This document shows, in pieces, positions 1 through 8,500 of a stretch of 58,328 nt of DNA (the stretch's first letter is position 1; each line of letters opens with the position of its first letter). The notes under the pieces were generated by a model. That model ran no database searches. It worked only from the letters and a program-made list of their open reading frames with translations, and was not told the DNA's origin. A program made the position numbers and the translations under genes. The DNA is taken from assembly GCF_934371575.1 (NCBI RefSeq), contig NZ_CAKRNY010000019.1:1-58328 (forward strand), read 5' to 3'. The DNA is from an uncultured Blautia sp. (GTDB taxonomy: Bacteria; Bacillota; Clostridia; Lachnospirales; Lachnospiraceae).

Positions 1-543
1 CTTGAGGAGAGGCTGAAACTTACAGTCAACCGAGAAAAGAGCCGTACTGTCAGCGTGTTTGCAATCCGAAATTTTAAGTTCCTTGGCTTTGCGTTGGGAA
101 GGAACGGAAGTGGCATTTATGTCCGAGTTCATCCAAAGTCATGGAGGAAGTTTAAATCTAGACTGAAAGAATTGTCTTCTCGCAAGCGATGTCAGTCAAT
201 CAAGCCAAGTCTTGAGGAAATCAAGGTGTATGCAAGAGGATGGCTCAACTATTACGGAATTGCAAGCATGAAGAACAACATAGATGACATCAATGGATGG
301 CTTTATCACAGAATACGCATGTGTATATGGAAACAATGGAAATTGCCCAGAACAAAGAAGAGAAATCTGATAAAAATGGGAATCCATGAATACTATGCGA
401 ACATGGCGGCAAACTGTCGAAGGGGACACTGGTATTGTGCCAATCTAACGACAGTCAAGAAAGCCATGACAAAAGAAAGACTGATAAACAGTGGCTTTTA
501 TGATTTAGCCACAGCCTATCAGTCTGTGCACGTCAACTATTGA
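1..543 (+). CDS. ltrA: Group II intron reverse transcriptase/maturase, C-terminal part
   Basis: The reading frame is open from the first base of the window, so this is a partial gene cut by the window edge; about 180 C-terminal residues are present. It shows the FKFLGF signature near the end of the reverse transcriptase thumb, the maturase (domain X) pattern around ARGWLNYYGIA, and a basic tail with IWKQWK. The tail ends without a clear HNH endonuclease domain, as in many bacterial class C/D-like introns. The stop codon at 541-543 is directly followed by the domain V RNA, which is the usual arrangement. The protein would bind the intron RNA for splicing and copy it during retrohoming. Confidence 0.9.
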   Translation, partial: LEERLKLTVNREKSRTVSVFAIRNFKFLGFALGRNGSGIYVRVHPKSWRKFKSRLKELSSRKRCQSIKPSLEEIKVYARGWLNYYGIASMKNNIDDINGWLYHRIRMCIWKQWKLPRTKKRNLIKMGIHEYYANMAANCRRGHWYCANLTTVKKAMTKERLINSGFYDLATAYQSVHVNY

Positions 544-544
544 A

Positions 545-614
545 ACCGCCGTGTACCGAACGGTACGCACGGTGGTGTGAGAGGACGGCGGTTAGTCACC
601 GCCTCCTACTCGAT
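545..614 (+). ncRNA. Group II intron catalytic domains V and VI
   Basis: Domain V: ACCGCCGTG (545-553) pairs with CACGGTGGT (568-576), with a two-base CG bulge (566-567). The upper stem is TACC/GGTA with a GAAC loop, and a CGC catalytic triad lies on the 5' strand. Domain VI: GAG-AGGA (579-585) pairs with TCCT-CTC (604-611), leaving A608 bulged as the branch point. The inner stem GGCGG/CCGCC closes the loop TTAGTCA. The intron boundary is predicted after GAT (612-614). Confidence 0.85.
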
Positions 615-617
615 CCG

Positions 618-637
618 GGAAATTCTTTTGGAATTCC
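618..637. repeat. Short imperfect stem-loop in the 3' exon of the intron
   Basis: GGAAATTC and GGAATTCC flank a TTTT loop and pair over 8 positions with one mismatch and one wobble. It lies between the intron end and the ilvE stop codon. It may be what remains of the ilvE terminator region, but on the ilvE strand it is not followed by a T-run. Confidence 0.35.
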
Positions 638-649
638 TGCAGTATGATT

Positions 650-1675
650 TTATTCGATAACCTTCAGCCATCCCTCAGGAGCCTGGATGCGGCCCATCTG
701 GATTCCGGTAAGTGTTTCATACAGCTTTCTGGTGATCGGTCCCATCTCGTCCATGCCGCTTGGGAAGCAGATCTCTTTTCCGTGGTCAACAATCTTTCCA
801 ACAGGAGAGATAACAGCAGCAGTACCGCAAAGACCGCATTCTGCAAAATCTTTTACTTCATCGAAGTATACTTCTCTTTCCTCAGCCTCAAGTCCAAGAT
901 ATTCCTTTGCAACATAGATCAGAGAACGGCGTGTGATAGAAGGAAGGATGCTGTCAGATTTTGGTGTAACAACCTTACCGTCCTTTGTTACAAACAGGAA
1001 GTTTGCGCCGCCTGTCTCTTCTACTTTAGTACGTGTTCTGGCATCAAGATACATGTTTTCATCAAAGCCGTTCTTATGAGCATCTACGATTGCGTGAAGA
1101 CTCATTGCATAGTTCAGACCTGCTTTGATATGACCGGTACCATTTGGTGCTGCGCGGTCGAAGTCGCTGACGCGGATTGTGATTGGCTTAGCGCCGCCCT
1201 TGAAATACGGTCCGACAGGAGTGGTGAATACACGGAACTGATATTCATTCGCTGGTTTTACACCAATAACAGCATCGCTTCCGAACATATACGGACGTAC
1301 ATATAAAGTAGCACCTGAGCCATATGGCGGCACATATGCTGCATTTGCCTTAATTGTCTGAACAACTGCGTCAACAAAACGGTCTTTTGGGAAAACCGGC
1401 ATTTCCAGTCTTGCAGCAGAGTGCTCCATACGTTCACCATTCAGATCCGGACGGAAGGTGACAATACGTCCGTCTTCTGTAGTGTATGCCTTCATTCCTT
1501 CGAATACAGTCTGTGCATACTGAAGAACGCCAGCACATTCACTGATGGTAACGGTATCATCTGTGGTGAGGCCTCCCTCATCCCACTGGCCGTTTTTAAA
1601 ATTGGATACATAACGGTAGTCTGTTTTTACATAACCAAAGCCCAGGTTGCCCCAGTCAATGTTCTTTTTTTCCAT
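650..1675 (-). CDS. ilvE: Branched-chain amino acid aminotransferase
   Basis: This PLP enzyme of fold type IV moves amino groups between glutamate and the 2-keto acids of valine, leucine and isoleucine, the last step of their synthesis. The 341-residue protein matches the longer IlvE subgroup. It has the PLP lysine at K184 in GHIKAGLNYA, the early VFEGMKAY motif and the phosphate-binding CGTAAVISPVG near residue 290. An AGGAGG site lies 8 nt before the ATG. It is transcribed against the rest of the region and faces the group II intron at its 3' end. No T-box or leader peptide was seen upstream. CodY often controls ilv genes, but only a weak site was found here. Confidence 0.95.
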   Translation of the reverse strand: MEKKNIDWGNLGFGYVKTDYRYVSNFKNGQWDEGGLTTDDTVTISECAGVLQYAQTVFEGMKAYTTEDGRIVTFRPDLNGERMEHSAARLEMPVFPKDRFVDAVVQTIKANAAYVPPYGSGATLYVRPYMFGSDAVIGVKPANEYQFRVFTTPVGPYFKGGAKPITIRVSDFDRAAPNGTGHIKAGLNYAMSLHAIVDAHKNGFDENMYLDARTRTKVEETGGANFLFVTKDGKVVTPKSDSILPSITRRSLIYVAKEYLGLEAEEREVYFDEVKDFAECGLCGTAAVISPVGKIVDHGKEICFPSGMDEMGPITRKLYETLTGIQMGRIQAPEGWLKVIE

Positions 1676-1868
1676 AACAATTTCCTCCTAGCGTGGTTTG
1701 TCCGGGCAGATTCCTGATTTGAACGCATTACTGTTACAAATTGCCATATTGCAGTAACATCTGAATCTGCAACGTTTTTACCATTGTAAAACTTTTATGT
1801 GTGAAATTCAATGGAAAAAAGCAGAATTTTTCAGGGATTTTCAAAATGTGTTTATATTTTATGTTGTC

Positions 1869-1897
1869 TTGTTTTTTGCGAGGGATTTTTGTATAAT
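1869..1897 (+). promoter_or_regulatory. Promoter of the xpaC-telA operon
   Basis: TTGTTT (1869-1874), a 17-bp spacer and a perfect TATAAT (1892-1897) lie about 40 bp before the start codon at 1938. Confidence 0.7.
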
Positions 1898-1937
1898 AAA
1901 AGACGAACCTTATGGGAAAAAATATCCGGAGGAAAAT

Positions 1938-3200
1938 ATGGAACATAACGAATTTGATGAGCTGGGAGGAAAGATCCAGGACATCATTGACAGTGCAGTG
2001 AATGAGAAAAATTACCAGAAGCTGAACCAGACTATCAATCAGACGCTGAATAAGGCTATTGACAGCGGAAGTGACGCGCTTCGGGATGCATTGAATCATA
2101 CATTTTACAGTAATTACCGTACCGGAAGCTCCTATGATTACAGGCAGAACAGATCCTGGGAATTCCAGAAGGATAAAAATGTCCGGAAGGAACAGAATGC
2201 CAATGGTACCCACCAGAGAAACACTGTTTCTCAGAATGCCAAGCCGGCTTTGTATTCCCCTGCCAATGGGATTAAAGTCGGAGGGATTCTGAAGACTGTA
2301 TTTGGAGGAATTCTGGTTGGCACACTGGGACTTTCCTCTGTTTTAGTCGGAGCACTGGGAGCTGGCTTTAATATAAGCGGTATGGTCGGTTTTTCAGCAG
2401 TTTTAGCAGCATTTACGGCTGCAGGAGGTGTTCTCCTTGGGAATGGCTGCAGCTGCCTTGCCAGTTTGAAACGCAGGGAAAAATATATCCAGACTCTCGG
2501 TGAGCATACCTACTGTAATTTTCAGCAGCTGGCAGCTGCGGTCAATAAGCCCGTGAAATTTGTAAAAAAAGATATAAAACGAATGATAGACAAGGGTTGG
2601 TTTCTTCAGGGTCATATTGACAGGCAGGAAACATGTCTGATCACCAGTAATGAAACCTATGATCAGTATATAAGCACACAGAAGCAGCTGGAGGAGAGAG
2701 AACACAAGCTTGCAGAAGAACGTGAAAGCGTCAGCTTTTCACCGGAGGTCCGGCAGGTACTGGAAAAAGGAAATGAATTTCTGGACAAGCTTCGCCGAAG
2801 TAATGATGCTATTCCGGGAGTGGAGATTTCCAGGAAGATTTCCCGTATGGAGCAGATCGTAGGAAGAATTTTTGAGCGGGCCAAGGCGCATCCGGAGGTC
2901 ATTCCGGATTTAAACCGTCTTATGGATTATTATCTTCCGATGACAGTGAAGCTGTTGAACGCTTATGAAGAAATGGATGGTCAGCCTGTTCAGGGAGAGA
3001 ATATTACAGCTTCCAAAAAAGAAATCGAGGAAACTATTGATACCTTAAATGTGGCATTTGAGAAACTGCTGGATTCCATATTTGCAGATGCAGCTCTGGA
3101 TGTGTCCAGCGATATTTCTGTTTTAAATACTGTCCTTGCTCAGGAAGGATTAGCGGAGGACGAGCTTACCCGTATGAGAAGAGAGGCAGGGAAAAAGTAA
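1938..3200 (+). CDS. xpaC: XpaC-like membrane protein (BCIP-hydrolysis family)
   Basis: The 420-residue protein resembles the XpaC family, named for 5-bromo-4-chloroindolyl phosphate hydrolysis; the true function is unknown. A hydrophilic N-terminus is followed by two glycine-rich membrane segments at about residues 115-175. After these come a small helix-turn-helix-like stretch (HTYCNFQQLAAAVNKPVKFVKKDI) and a long charged, probably coiled-coil region. The ATG at 1938 is chosen because CCGGAGGA precedes it; an upstream start at 1797 would run through the promoter. It is followed 30 bp later by a telA-like gene. The same xpaC-telA pairing occurs in Bacillus, which supports the assignment. Confidence 0.8.
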   Translation: MEHNEFDELGGKIQDIIDSAVNEKNYQKLNQTINQTLNKAIDSGSDALRDALNHTFYSNYRTGSSYDYRQNRSWEFQKDKNVRKEQNANGTHQRNTVSQNAKPALYSPANGIKVGGILKTVFGGILVGTLGLSSVLVGALGAGFNISGMVGFSAVLAAFTAAGGVLLGNGCSCLASLKRREKYIQTLGEHTYCNFQQLAAAVNKPVKFVKKDIKRMIDKGWFLQGHIDRQETCLITSNETYDQYISTQKQLEEREHKLAEERESVSFSPEVRQVLEKGNEFLDKLRRSNDAIPGVEISRKISRMEQIVGRIFERAKAHPEVIPDLNRLMDYYLPMTVKLLNAYEEMDGQPVQGENITASKKEIEETIDTLNVAFEKLLDSIFADAALDVSSDISVLNTVLAQEGLAEDELTRMRREAGKK

Positions 3201-3230
3201 AGAATCATAGAAATACACAAGGAGGATGCT

Positions 3231-4382
3231 ATGGGAAACGAATTTACAGGTTTTGAAGAGAATACACCTACACTGACACTGGATCCGGTTCTTGACGAAC
3301 CGAAAAATGAGACCGTTTTACAGCCGGAGGCAGAGACTGTAAAAAAAGAAATGGAACAGACTGTTCTTTCTCCGGAAGAACAGCAGATGGTAGACAGTTT
3401 TGCCAAGAAAATTGACATTGAGAACACCAATCAGATTCTTCAGTATGGTGCCGGAACCCAGAAAAAAATGGCTGACTTTTCCGATGCAGCCCTTGAAAAT
3501 GTACGCACACAGGATCTGGGTGAGGTTGGAGAGCTGATCACACAGGTGGTGGGTGAGCTTCGTGATTTTGACGCTGCAGAAGAAGAAAAAGGATTTCTTG
3601 GCTTTTTCAAAAAACAGGGAAACAAGGTTGAGAATCTGAAAAACCGTTATGCCAAGGCAGAAGTAAGTGTTCAGAAGATCACCACATCCCTTCAGGATCA
3701 CCAGATGCGCCTGATGAAGGATTCAGCGGTCCTTGAGAAAATGTATGCCCAGAATCTGAATTATTATAAAGAGCTGACCATGTATATTCTTGCAGGCAAA
3801 CAGAAGCTGCAGGAAGTGCGTGAGGGGAAATTAAAGGAACTGGAGACAAAGGCCGCATCCAGCGGACTTCCGGAAGATGCGCAGGAGGCCAGGGATCTGG
3901 ACGGTAAGTGCAGCCGTTTTGAGAAGAAGCTTCATGATCTGGAGCTGACAAGAACGATTTCCCTGCAGACTGCACCTCAGATCCGTCTGGTGCAGAATAA
4001 TGATACTCTTATGGTGGAAAAAATCCAGACCACTATTGTAAATACTATTCCACTGTGGAAAAGTCAGATGGTATTGGCACTTGGAATTGCTCATTCCACA
4101 GAAGCAGCCAAGGCGCAGCGCCAGGTGACGGATCTGACGAACGAGCTTTTAAAGAAAAATGCCGAGGCACTCCACCTTGCATCTGCTGAAACTGTCAGGG
4201 AGTCTGAGCGTGGAATCGTAGATATTGAAACGCTGAAGCAGACCAATCAGGAACTGATCTCCACTCTGGACGATGTGATGAACATCCAGAAAGAAGGCCG
4301 CATGAAGAGACAGCAGGCAGAGCTGGAAATGCGCAGGATGGAAGAGGACCTGAAGAATAAATTATTAGAAATCCAGCATTAA
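3231..4382 (+). CDS. telA: TelA/YaaN-family toxic anion resistance-like protein
   Basis: The 383-residue, highly helical protein lacks signal peptide and membrane segments and matches the TelA family, named for tellurite resistance. Typical family features are the charged N-terminus, the central LGFFKKQGNKVENLKNRYAK region and the C-terminal stretch with QTTIVNTIPLWKSQM and a long coiled coil (about residues 290-383). An AAGGAGG site lies just before the ATG. It forms a two-gene operon with the XpaC-like gene and ends at the terminator at 4391. The cellular role is not settled; members are linked to envelope stress and tellurite or antibiotic tolerance. Direct tellurite resistance should not be assumed. 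Confidence 0.85.
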   Translation: MGNEFTGFEENTPTLTLDPVLDEPKNETVLQPEAETVKKEMEQTVLSPEEQQMVDSFAKKIDIENTNQILQYGAGTQKKMADFSDAALENVRTQDLGEVGELITQVVGELRDFDAAEEEKGFLGFFKKQGNKVENLKNRYAKAEVSVQKITTSLQDHQMRLMKDSAVLEKMYAQNLNYYKELTMYILAGKQKLQEVREGKLKELETKAASSGLPEDAQEARDLDGKCSRFEKKLHDLELTRTISLQTAPQIRLVQNNDTLMVEKIQTTIVNTIPLWKSQMVLALGIAHSTEAAKAQRQVTDLTNELLKKNAEALHLASAETVRESERGIVDIETLKQTNQELISTLDDVMNIQKEGRMKRQQAELEMRRMEEDLKNKLLEIQH

Positions 4383-4390
4383 ATCAAATC

Positions 4391-4418
4391 AGGGGTGTCA
4401 CAGAGAGACATCCCTTTT
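4391..4418 (+). terminator. Terminator after telA
   Basis: AGGGGTGTC (4391-4399) pairs with GACATCCCT (4407-4415) with one G-T wobble and a 7-nt loop, followed by TTTT. It separates telA from ispG and contains a spurious in-frame GTG start for ispG. Confidence 0.75.
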
Positions 4419-4475
4419 GTGCCTTTTAAAATAAAAGAAAAATATCCTGTGTATAACGTGAGGGAGGAATTTTGT

Positions 4476-5546
4476 ATGTACAGAGACCATACCAAGGTAA
4501 TTCAGATAGGCAATAAAAAAATCGGAGGCGGAAATCCTGTCCTGATCCAGTCTATGACGAATACGAAAACAGAAGATGTTCAGGCAACAGTAGAACAGAT
4601 ACTTGCTCTGGAGGCAGCTGGCTGTGATATTATCCGCTGCGCTGTGCCGACTATGGAGGCAGCCCAGGCGCTGAAAGAGATCAAAAAGCAGATCCACATT
4701 CCATTGGTTGCAGATATTCATTTTGATTATCGTCTTGCTATTGCAGCAATGGAAAATGGTGCAGACAAGATCCGTATTAATCCTGGAAATATTGGAAGTA
4801 CAGATCGGATCAAGGCTGTGGTCGATGTGGCAAAAGAACGCAATATCCCCATTCGCGTAGGGGTAAACAGCGGTTCTCTTGAAAAAGAGCTGGTAGAAAA
4901 ATACCATGGAGTAACCGCAGAAGGACTGGTGGAAAGTGCTCTTGACAAGGTTCGCATTATCGAAGAACTTGGCTATGATAATCTGGTCATCAGCATTAAA
5001 TCTTCAGATGTAATGATGTGTGCCAGAGCCCATGAGCTAATTGCAAGACAGACCAGTTATCCGCTTCATGTAGGAATCACAGAAGCTGGAACTCTTTATT
5101 CAGGAAACATTAAATCTGCCATTGGACTTGGAATTATTTTATACCAGGGAATTGGCGATACCATCCGGGTATCTTTGACAGGAGCCCCGCTTGAGGAGGT
5201 AAAATCTGCAAAACGTATCCTGAAAACTCTCGGTCTTCGCAAAGGCGGTGTGGAGGTAGTGTCATGTCCAACCTGTGGCCGTACTCAGATCGATCTGATC
5301 GGTCTTGCGAATAAAGTGGAAACTATGGTGCAGGATATTCCTCTTGATATTAAGGTTGCAGTTATGGGCTGCGTGGTAAATGGTCCCGGTGAGGCGAAGG
5401 AAGCAGATATTGGAATTGCCGGAGGCACAGGCGTAGGTCTTCTGATCAAAGGCGGAGAGATCATTAAGAAGGTGCCGGAAGACCAGCTTCTGGAAACCTT
5501 GCGTGAAGAGCTGATGAACTGGGAAAGCGGCTCACATCAGGAATGA
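4476..5546 (+). CDS. ispG: 4-hydroxy-3-methylbut-2-enyl diphosphate synthase (IspG/GcpE)
   Basis: IspG converts the cyclic diphosphate MEcPP to HMBPP, the sixth step of the MEP isoprenoid pathway, using a [4Fe-4S] cluster. The 356-residue protein shows a TIM-barrel N-domain (IQSMTNTKTEDV onward) and the C-terminal cluster domain. Three cysteines are the expected ligands: C264 and C267 in CPTCGR and C299 in MGCVVNGPGE; the glutamate of GPGE is the usual fourth ligand. The ATG at 4476 is preferred because GGGAGGAA precedes it, while an upstream in-frame GTG at 4395 lies inside the telA terminator. The pathway partner ispF is also in this window (43501). Confidence 0.95.
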   Translation: MYRDHTKVIQIGNKKIGGGNPVLIQSMTNTKTEDVQATVEQILALEAAGCDIIRCAVPTMEAAQALKEIKKQIHIPLVADIHFDYRLAIAAMENGADKIRINPGNIGSTDRIKAVVDVAKERNIPIRVGVNSGSLEKELVEKYHGVTAEGLVESALDKVRIIEELGYDNLVISIKSSDVMMCARAHELIARQTSYPLHVGITEAGTLYSGNIKSAIGLGIILYQGIGDTIRVSLTGAPLEEVKSAKRILKTLGLRKGGVEVVSCPTCGRTQIDLIGLANKVETMVQDIPLDIKVAVMGCVVNGPGEAKEADIGIAGGTGVGLLIKGGEIIKKVPEDQLLETLREELMNWESGSHQE

Positions 5547-5598
5547 ATGTCTGAGAGTCAGGATGTATCTAGTAAACAAAAAGGTGTATATAGTATAA

Positions 5599-8500
5599 AT
5601 GGAAAAAGAATTTTTTGATGTATTTCCAAACTTAAAATTAAAGCAGGAATTAAGCGAGCTTCTGGAAGATGTGACGGTTACAAGAGTTGCATGCAATTCA
5701 GGGAAAACCTGTATCCGTGTTTATCTGAAAAGTGACCGCTGGATCCACAAAAAACATATTTTCAGTCTGGAAGAGCAGATCGAGAGGCAGTGTTTTCCAG
5801 GGCTTGAGGTAAGTGTAAAGGTGATAGAGAAGTTTCATCTGTCCAGACAGTACACGCCGAAAAATTTTCTGGATACTTACCGTTCCAGTATGGAACTGGA
5901 GCTGCGCAATTACAATATGCTGGAATATAACCTGTTTAAGCAGGCGCAGATCACTTTTCCGGAGGAAGACTGTCTGAACATGGTACTTCCGGATTCTGTG
6001 ATTTCCAGACAGAAAAGTGAGATCCTTATTGAGTATCTTCATAAGGTTTTCTGTGAGCGTTGTGGAATGGATCTGAAGGTTTCTCTGGACTATGTGCAGA
6101 CTGAGGAAAGTAAATATCGCAAAAACGCAGCTATTCAGATACGTCAGGAAGTAGCGAATGTGCTCAAACATGCCAATCTTTCCAAAGAAGAGGGGGCATC
6201 ACAGACATCCACGCCAGAGGAAAAACAGGGAAAAGAATCAGCTTCCAAAAAGGCTGTTTCATCCGGTCAGGAGAAAAAGCCGGAAGCAGGGGAGAAGAAA
6301 TCCTTCGAGAAAAAACCATTTGAAAAGAAGGGCAAATGGGGAGATTTCCGCGGAGGTTTCCGAAAAGATCCCAATCCGGATGTTGTTTATGGAAGAGATT
6401 TTGAGGACGAACCGATCCCTCTTGAAAATATTGTACAGGAGATGGGAGAAGTTATTATACGCTGTCAGGTTATGGACGTGGAGGCAAGAGAAATCCGAAA
6501 TGAAAAGACAATCCTGATTTTTCCGGTCACAGATTTTACCGATTCCATTACCGTAAAAATGTTTCTGCGAAATGAACAGGTACCGGAGATCAAAGAGCAG
6601 GTTAAAAAGGGTGCTTTTCTGAAAATCAAAGGTGTTACATCCATTGACCGTTTTGATGGTGAACTTACCATCGGTTCCATTTCCGGTATTAAGAAGATTT
6701 CAGATTTCCGCAGTGCCAGAGTAGACACCAGTCCCCAAAAACGTGTAGAGCTTCACTGCCACACCAAGATGAGCGATATGGATGGAGTAACAGAAGCAAA
6801 GGCACTGGTAAAACGCGCCTATGAATGGGGGCATCCTGCAATTGCCATCACTGATCATGGCGTGGTGCAGGCTTTCCCTGAGGCGAACCATTGCTTTGAT
6901 GCATGGGGAGGCTGTGTGCCAAAGGATTCTGATTTTAAAGTGCTCTATGGAATGGAAGCCTATCTGGTAGATGATTTAAAAGGTATGGTTACCAATCCAA
7001 AGGGGCAGTCCCTGGATGGAAGATTTGTTGTTTTTGATATAGAGACTACCGGATTTTCACCTCTTACCTGCAAAATTATCGAAATTGGTGCTGTATTGGT
7101 GGAAAATGGAAAAATTACAGATCGTTTTTCCACATTTGTCAATCCCCAGGTGCCAATCCCGTTCCGGATTGAGCAGCTGACAAGCATCAATGACAGTATG
7201 GTTATGGATGCCCGTCCAATTGAAGAAATTTTACCGGAATTTCTGAAATTCTGTGAAGGAGCTACAATGGTAGCGCACAATGCAGATTTTGATATGAGTT
7301 TTATTATAGAAAACTGTAACCGCATGGGTATTCCCAATGATTTTACGTATGTGGATACAGTTGGTATGGCCAGATTCCTGCTGCCGGCGCTGAACCGTTT
7401 TAAGCTGGATACAGTAGCCAAGGCAGTTGGTGTTTCCCTGGATCATCACCATCGCGCTGTGGACGATGCGGAGTGCACTGCCCGTATTTTTGAAAAATTT
7501 GTGGAAATGTGTGCGCAAAGAGATATTACAGATGTGGATCAGCTGAATGAGCAGGGAAAGATTTCTCCTGACACGATCAAGAAGCTTCCTACCTACCATG
7601 CTGTTATTTTCATGCGGAATGAGACAGGGCGGATTAATTTATACAAGCTGGTAAGTCAGTCTCATATTAAATATTTTAATCACAGACCCCGTGTGCCAAA
7701 GAGCGTGTTTGAGGCTCACAGGGAAGGGCTTCTTATTGGAAGTGCCTGCGAGGCAGGTGAGCTTTATCAGGCTCTGCTGCGCAACGCACCGGAGCAGGAG
7801 ATCGCAAGACTGGTAAGCTTTTATGATTATCTGGAGATCCAGCCTCTTGGAAATAACAAGTTCATGATCGAGGATGAAAAAAATGATACCATCCATTCCA
7901 ATGAGGATCTGATCGAGATCAATAAGAAAATCGTAAAGCTTGGAGAGCAGTTTAATAAGCCGGTAGTTGCTACCTGTGATGTCCATTTTATGGATCCTCA
8001 GGATGAGATCTACCGTCGTATCATTATGGCGGGAAGCGGTTTTAAGGATGCGGACGACCAGGCACCTTTGTATCTGCGCACTACAGAGGAAATGCTGGAA
8101 GAATTTTCCTATCTTGGCAGCGAAAAGGCTGAGGAAGTGGTAATTACAAATACAGTGAAGATTGCGGATATGATAGAGAAAATGTCTCCTATCCATCCGG
8201 ATAAATATCCGCCGATCATTGAGAATTCAGACCAGGATCTGAAGGATATGTGTTTCCAGAAAGCCCATGAAATGTATGGAGAGGTGCTTCCGAAAATTGT
8301 GGAAGATCGTCTGGATAAAGAGCTGAACTCCATTATTTCCAATGGATATGCAGTTATGTATATCATTGCCCAGAAGCTGGTGTGGAAGTCAAATGCAGAT
8401 GGTTATCTGGTTGGATCAAGAGGATCTGTTGGGTCTTCACTGGCAGCTACCATGTCCGGTATTACAGAGGTAAATCCTTTGCCACCACATTATCTGTGCC

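Larger units (their letters stand above)
1..614 (+). mobile_element. Group II intron, 3' portion
   Basis: The window opens inside a group II intron. It contains the end of the intron-encoded reverse transcriptase/maturase, then a domain V hairpin (545-576) and a domain VI hairpin (579-611) with a bulged adenosine at 608. The intron should end at T614, because group II introns end in AY about 7 nt after the branch point. The 5' part (domains I-III and the reverse transcriptase core) is outside the window. The intron lies in an intergenic spacer, 35 bp beyond the stop codon of the convergent gene ilvE, so no gene appears to be broken on this side. Whether it is still active cannot be judged from this end. 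Confidence 0.9.

Noticed and set aside
650..1306. Open frame on the + strand opposite ilvE
   Set aside because: It mirrors the highly conserved ilvE gene and has no ribosome-binding site or recognisable protein features.
1826..1840. CodY-like site between ilvE and the xpaC-like gene
   Set aside because: ATTTTTCAGGGATTT has four mismatches to the consensus, too weak to list although ilvE is a typical CodY target.
4395..4475. Upstream GTG start for ispG
   Set aside because: It lies inside the telA terminator hairpin and lacks a ribosome-binding site, while the ATG at 4476 has one.
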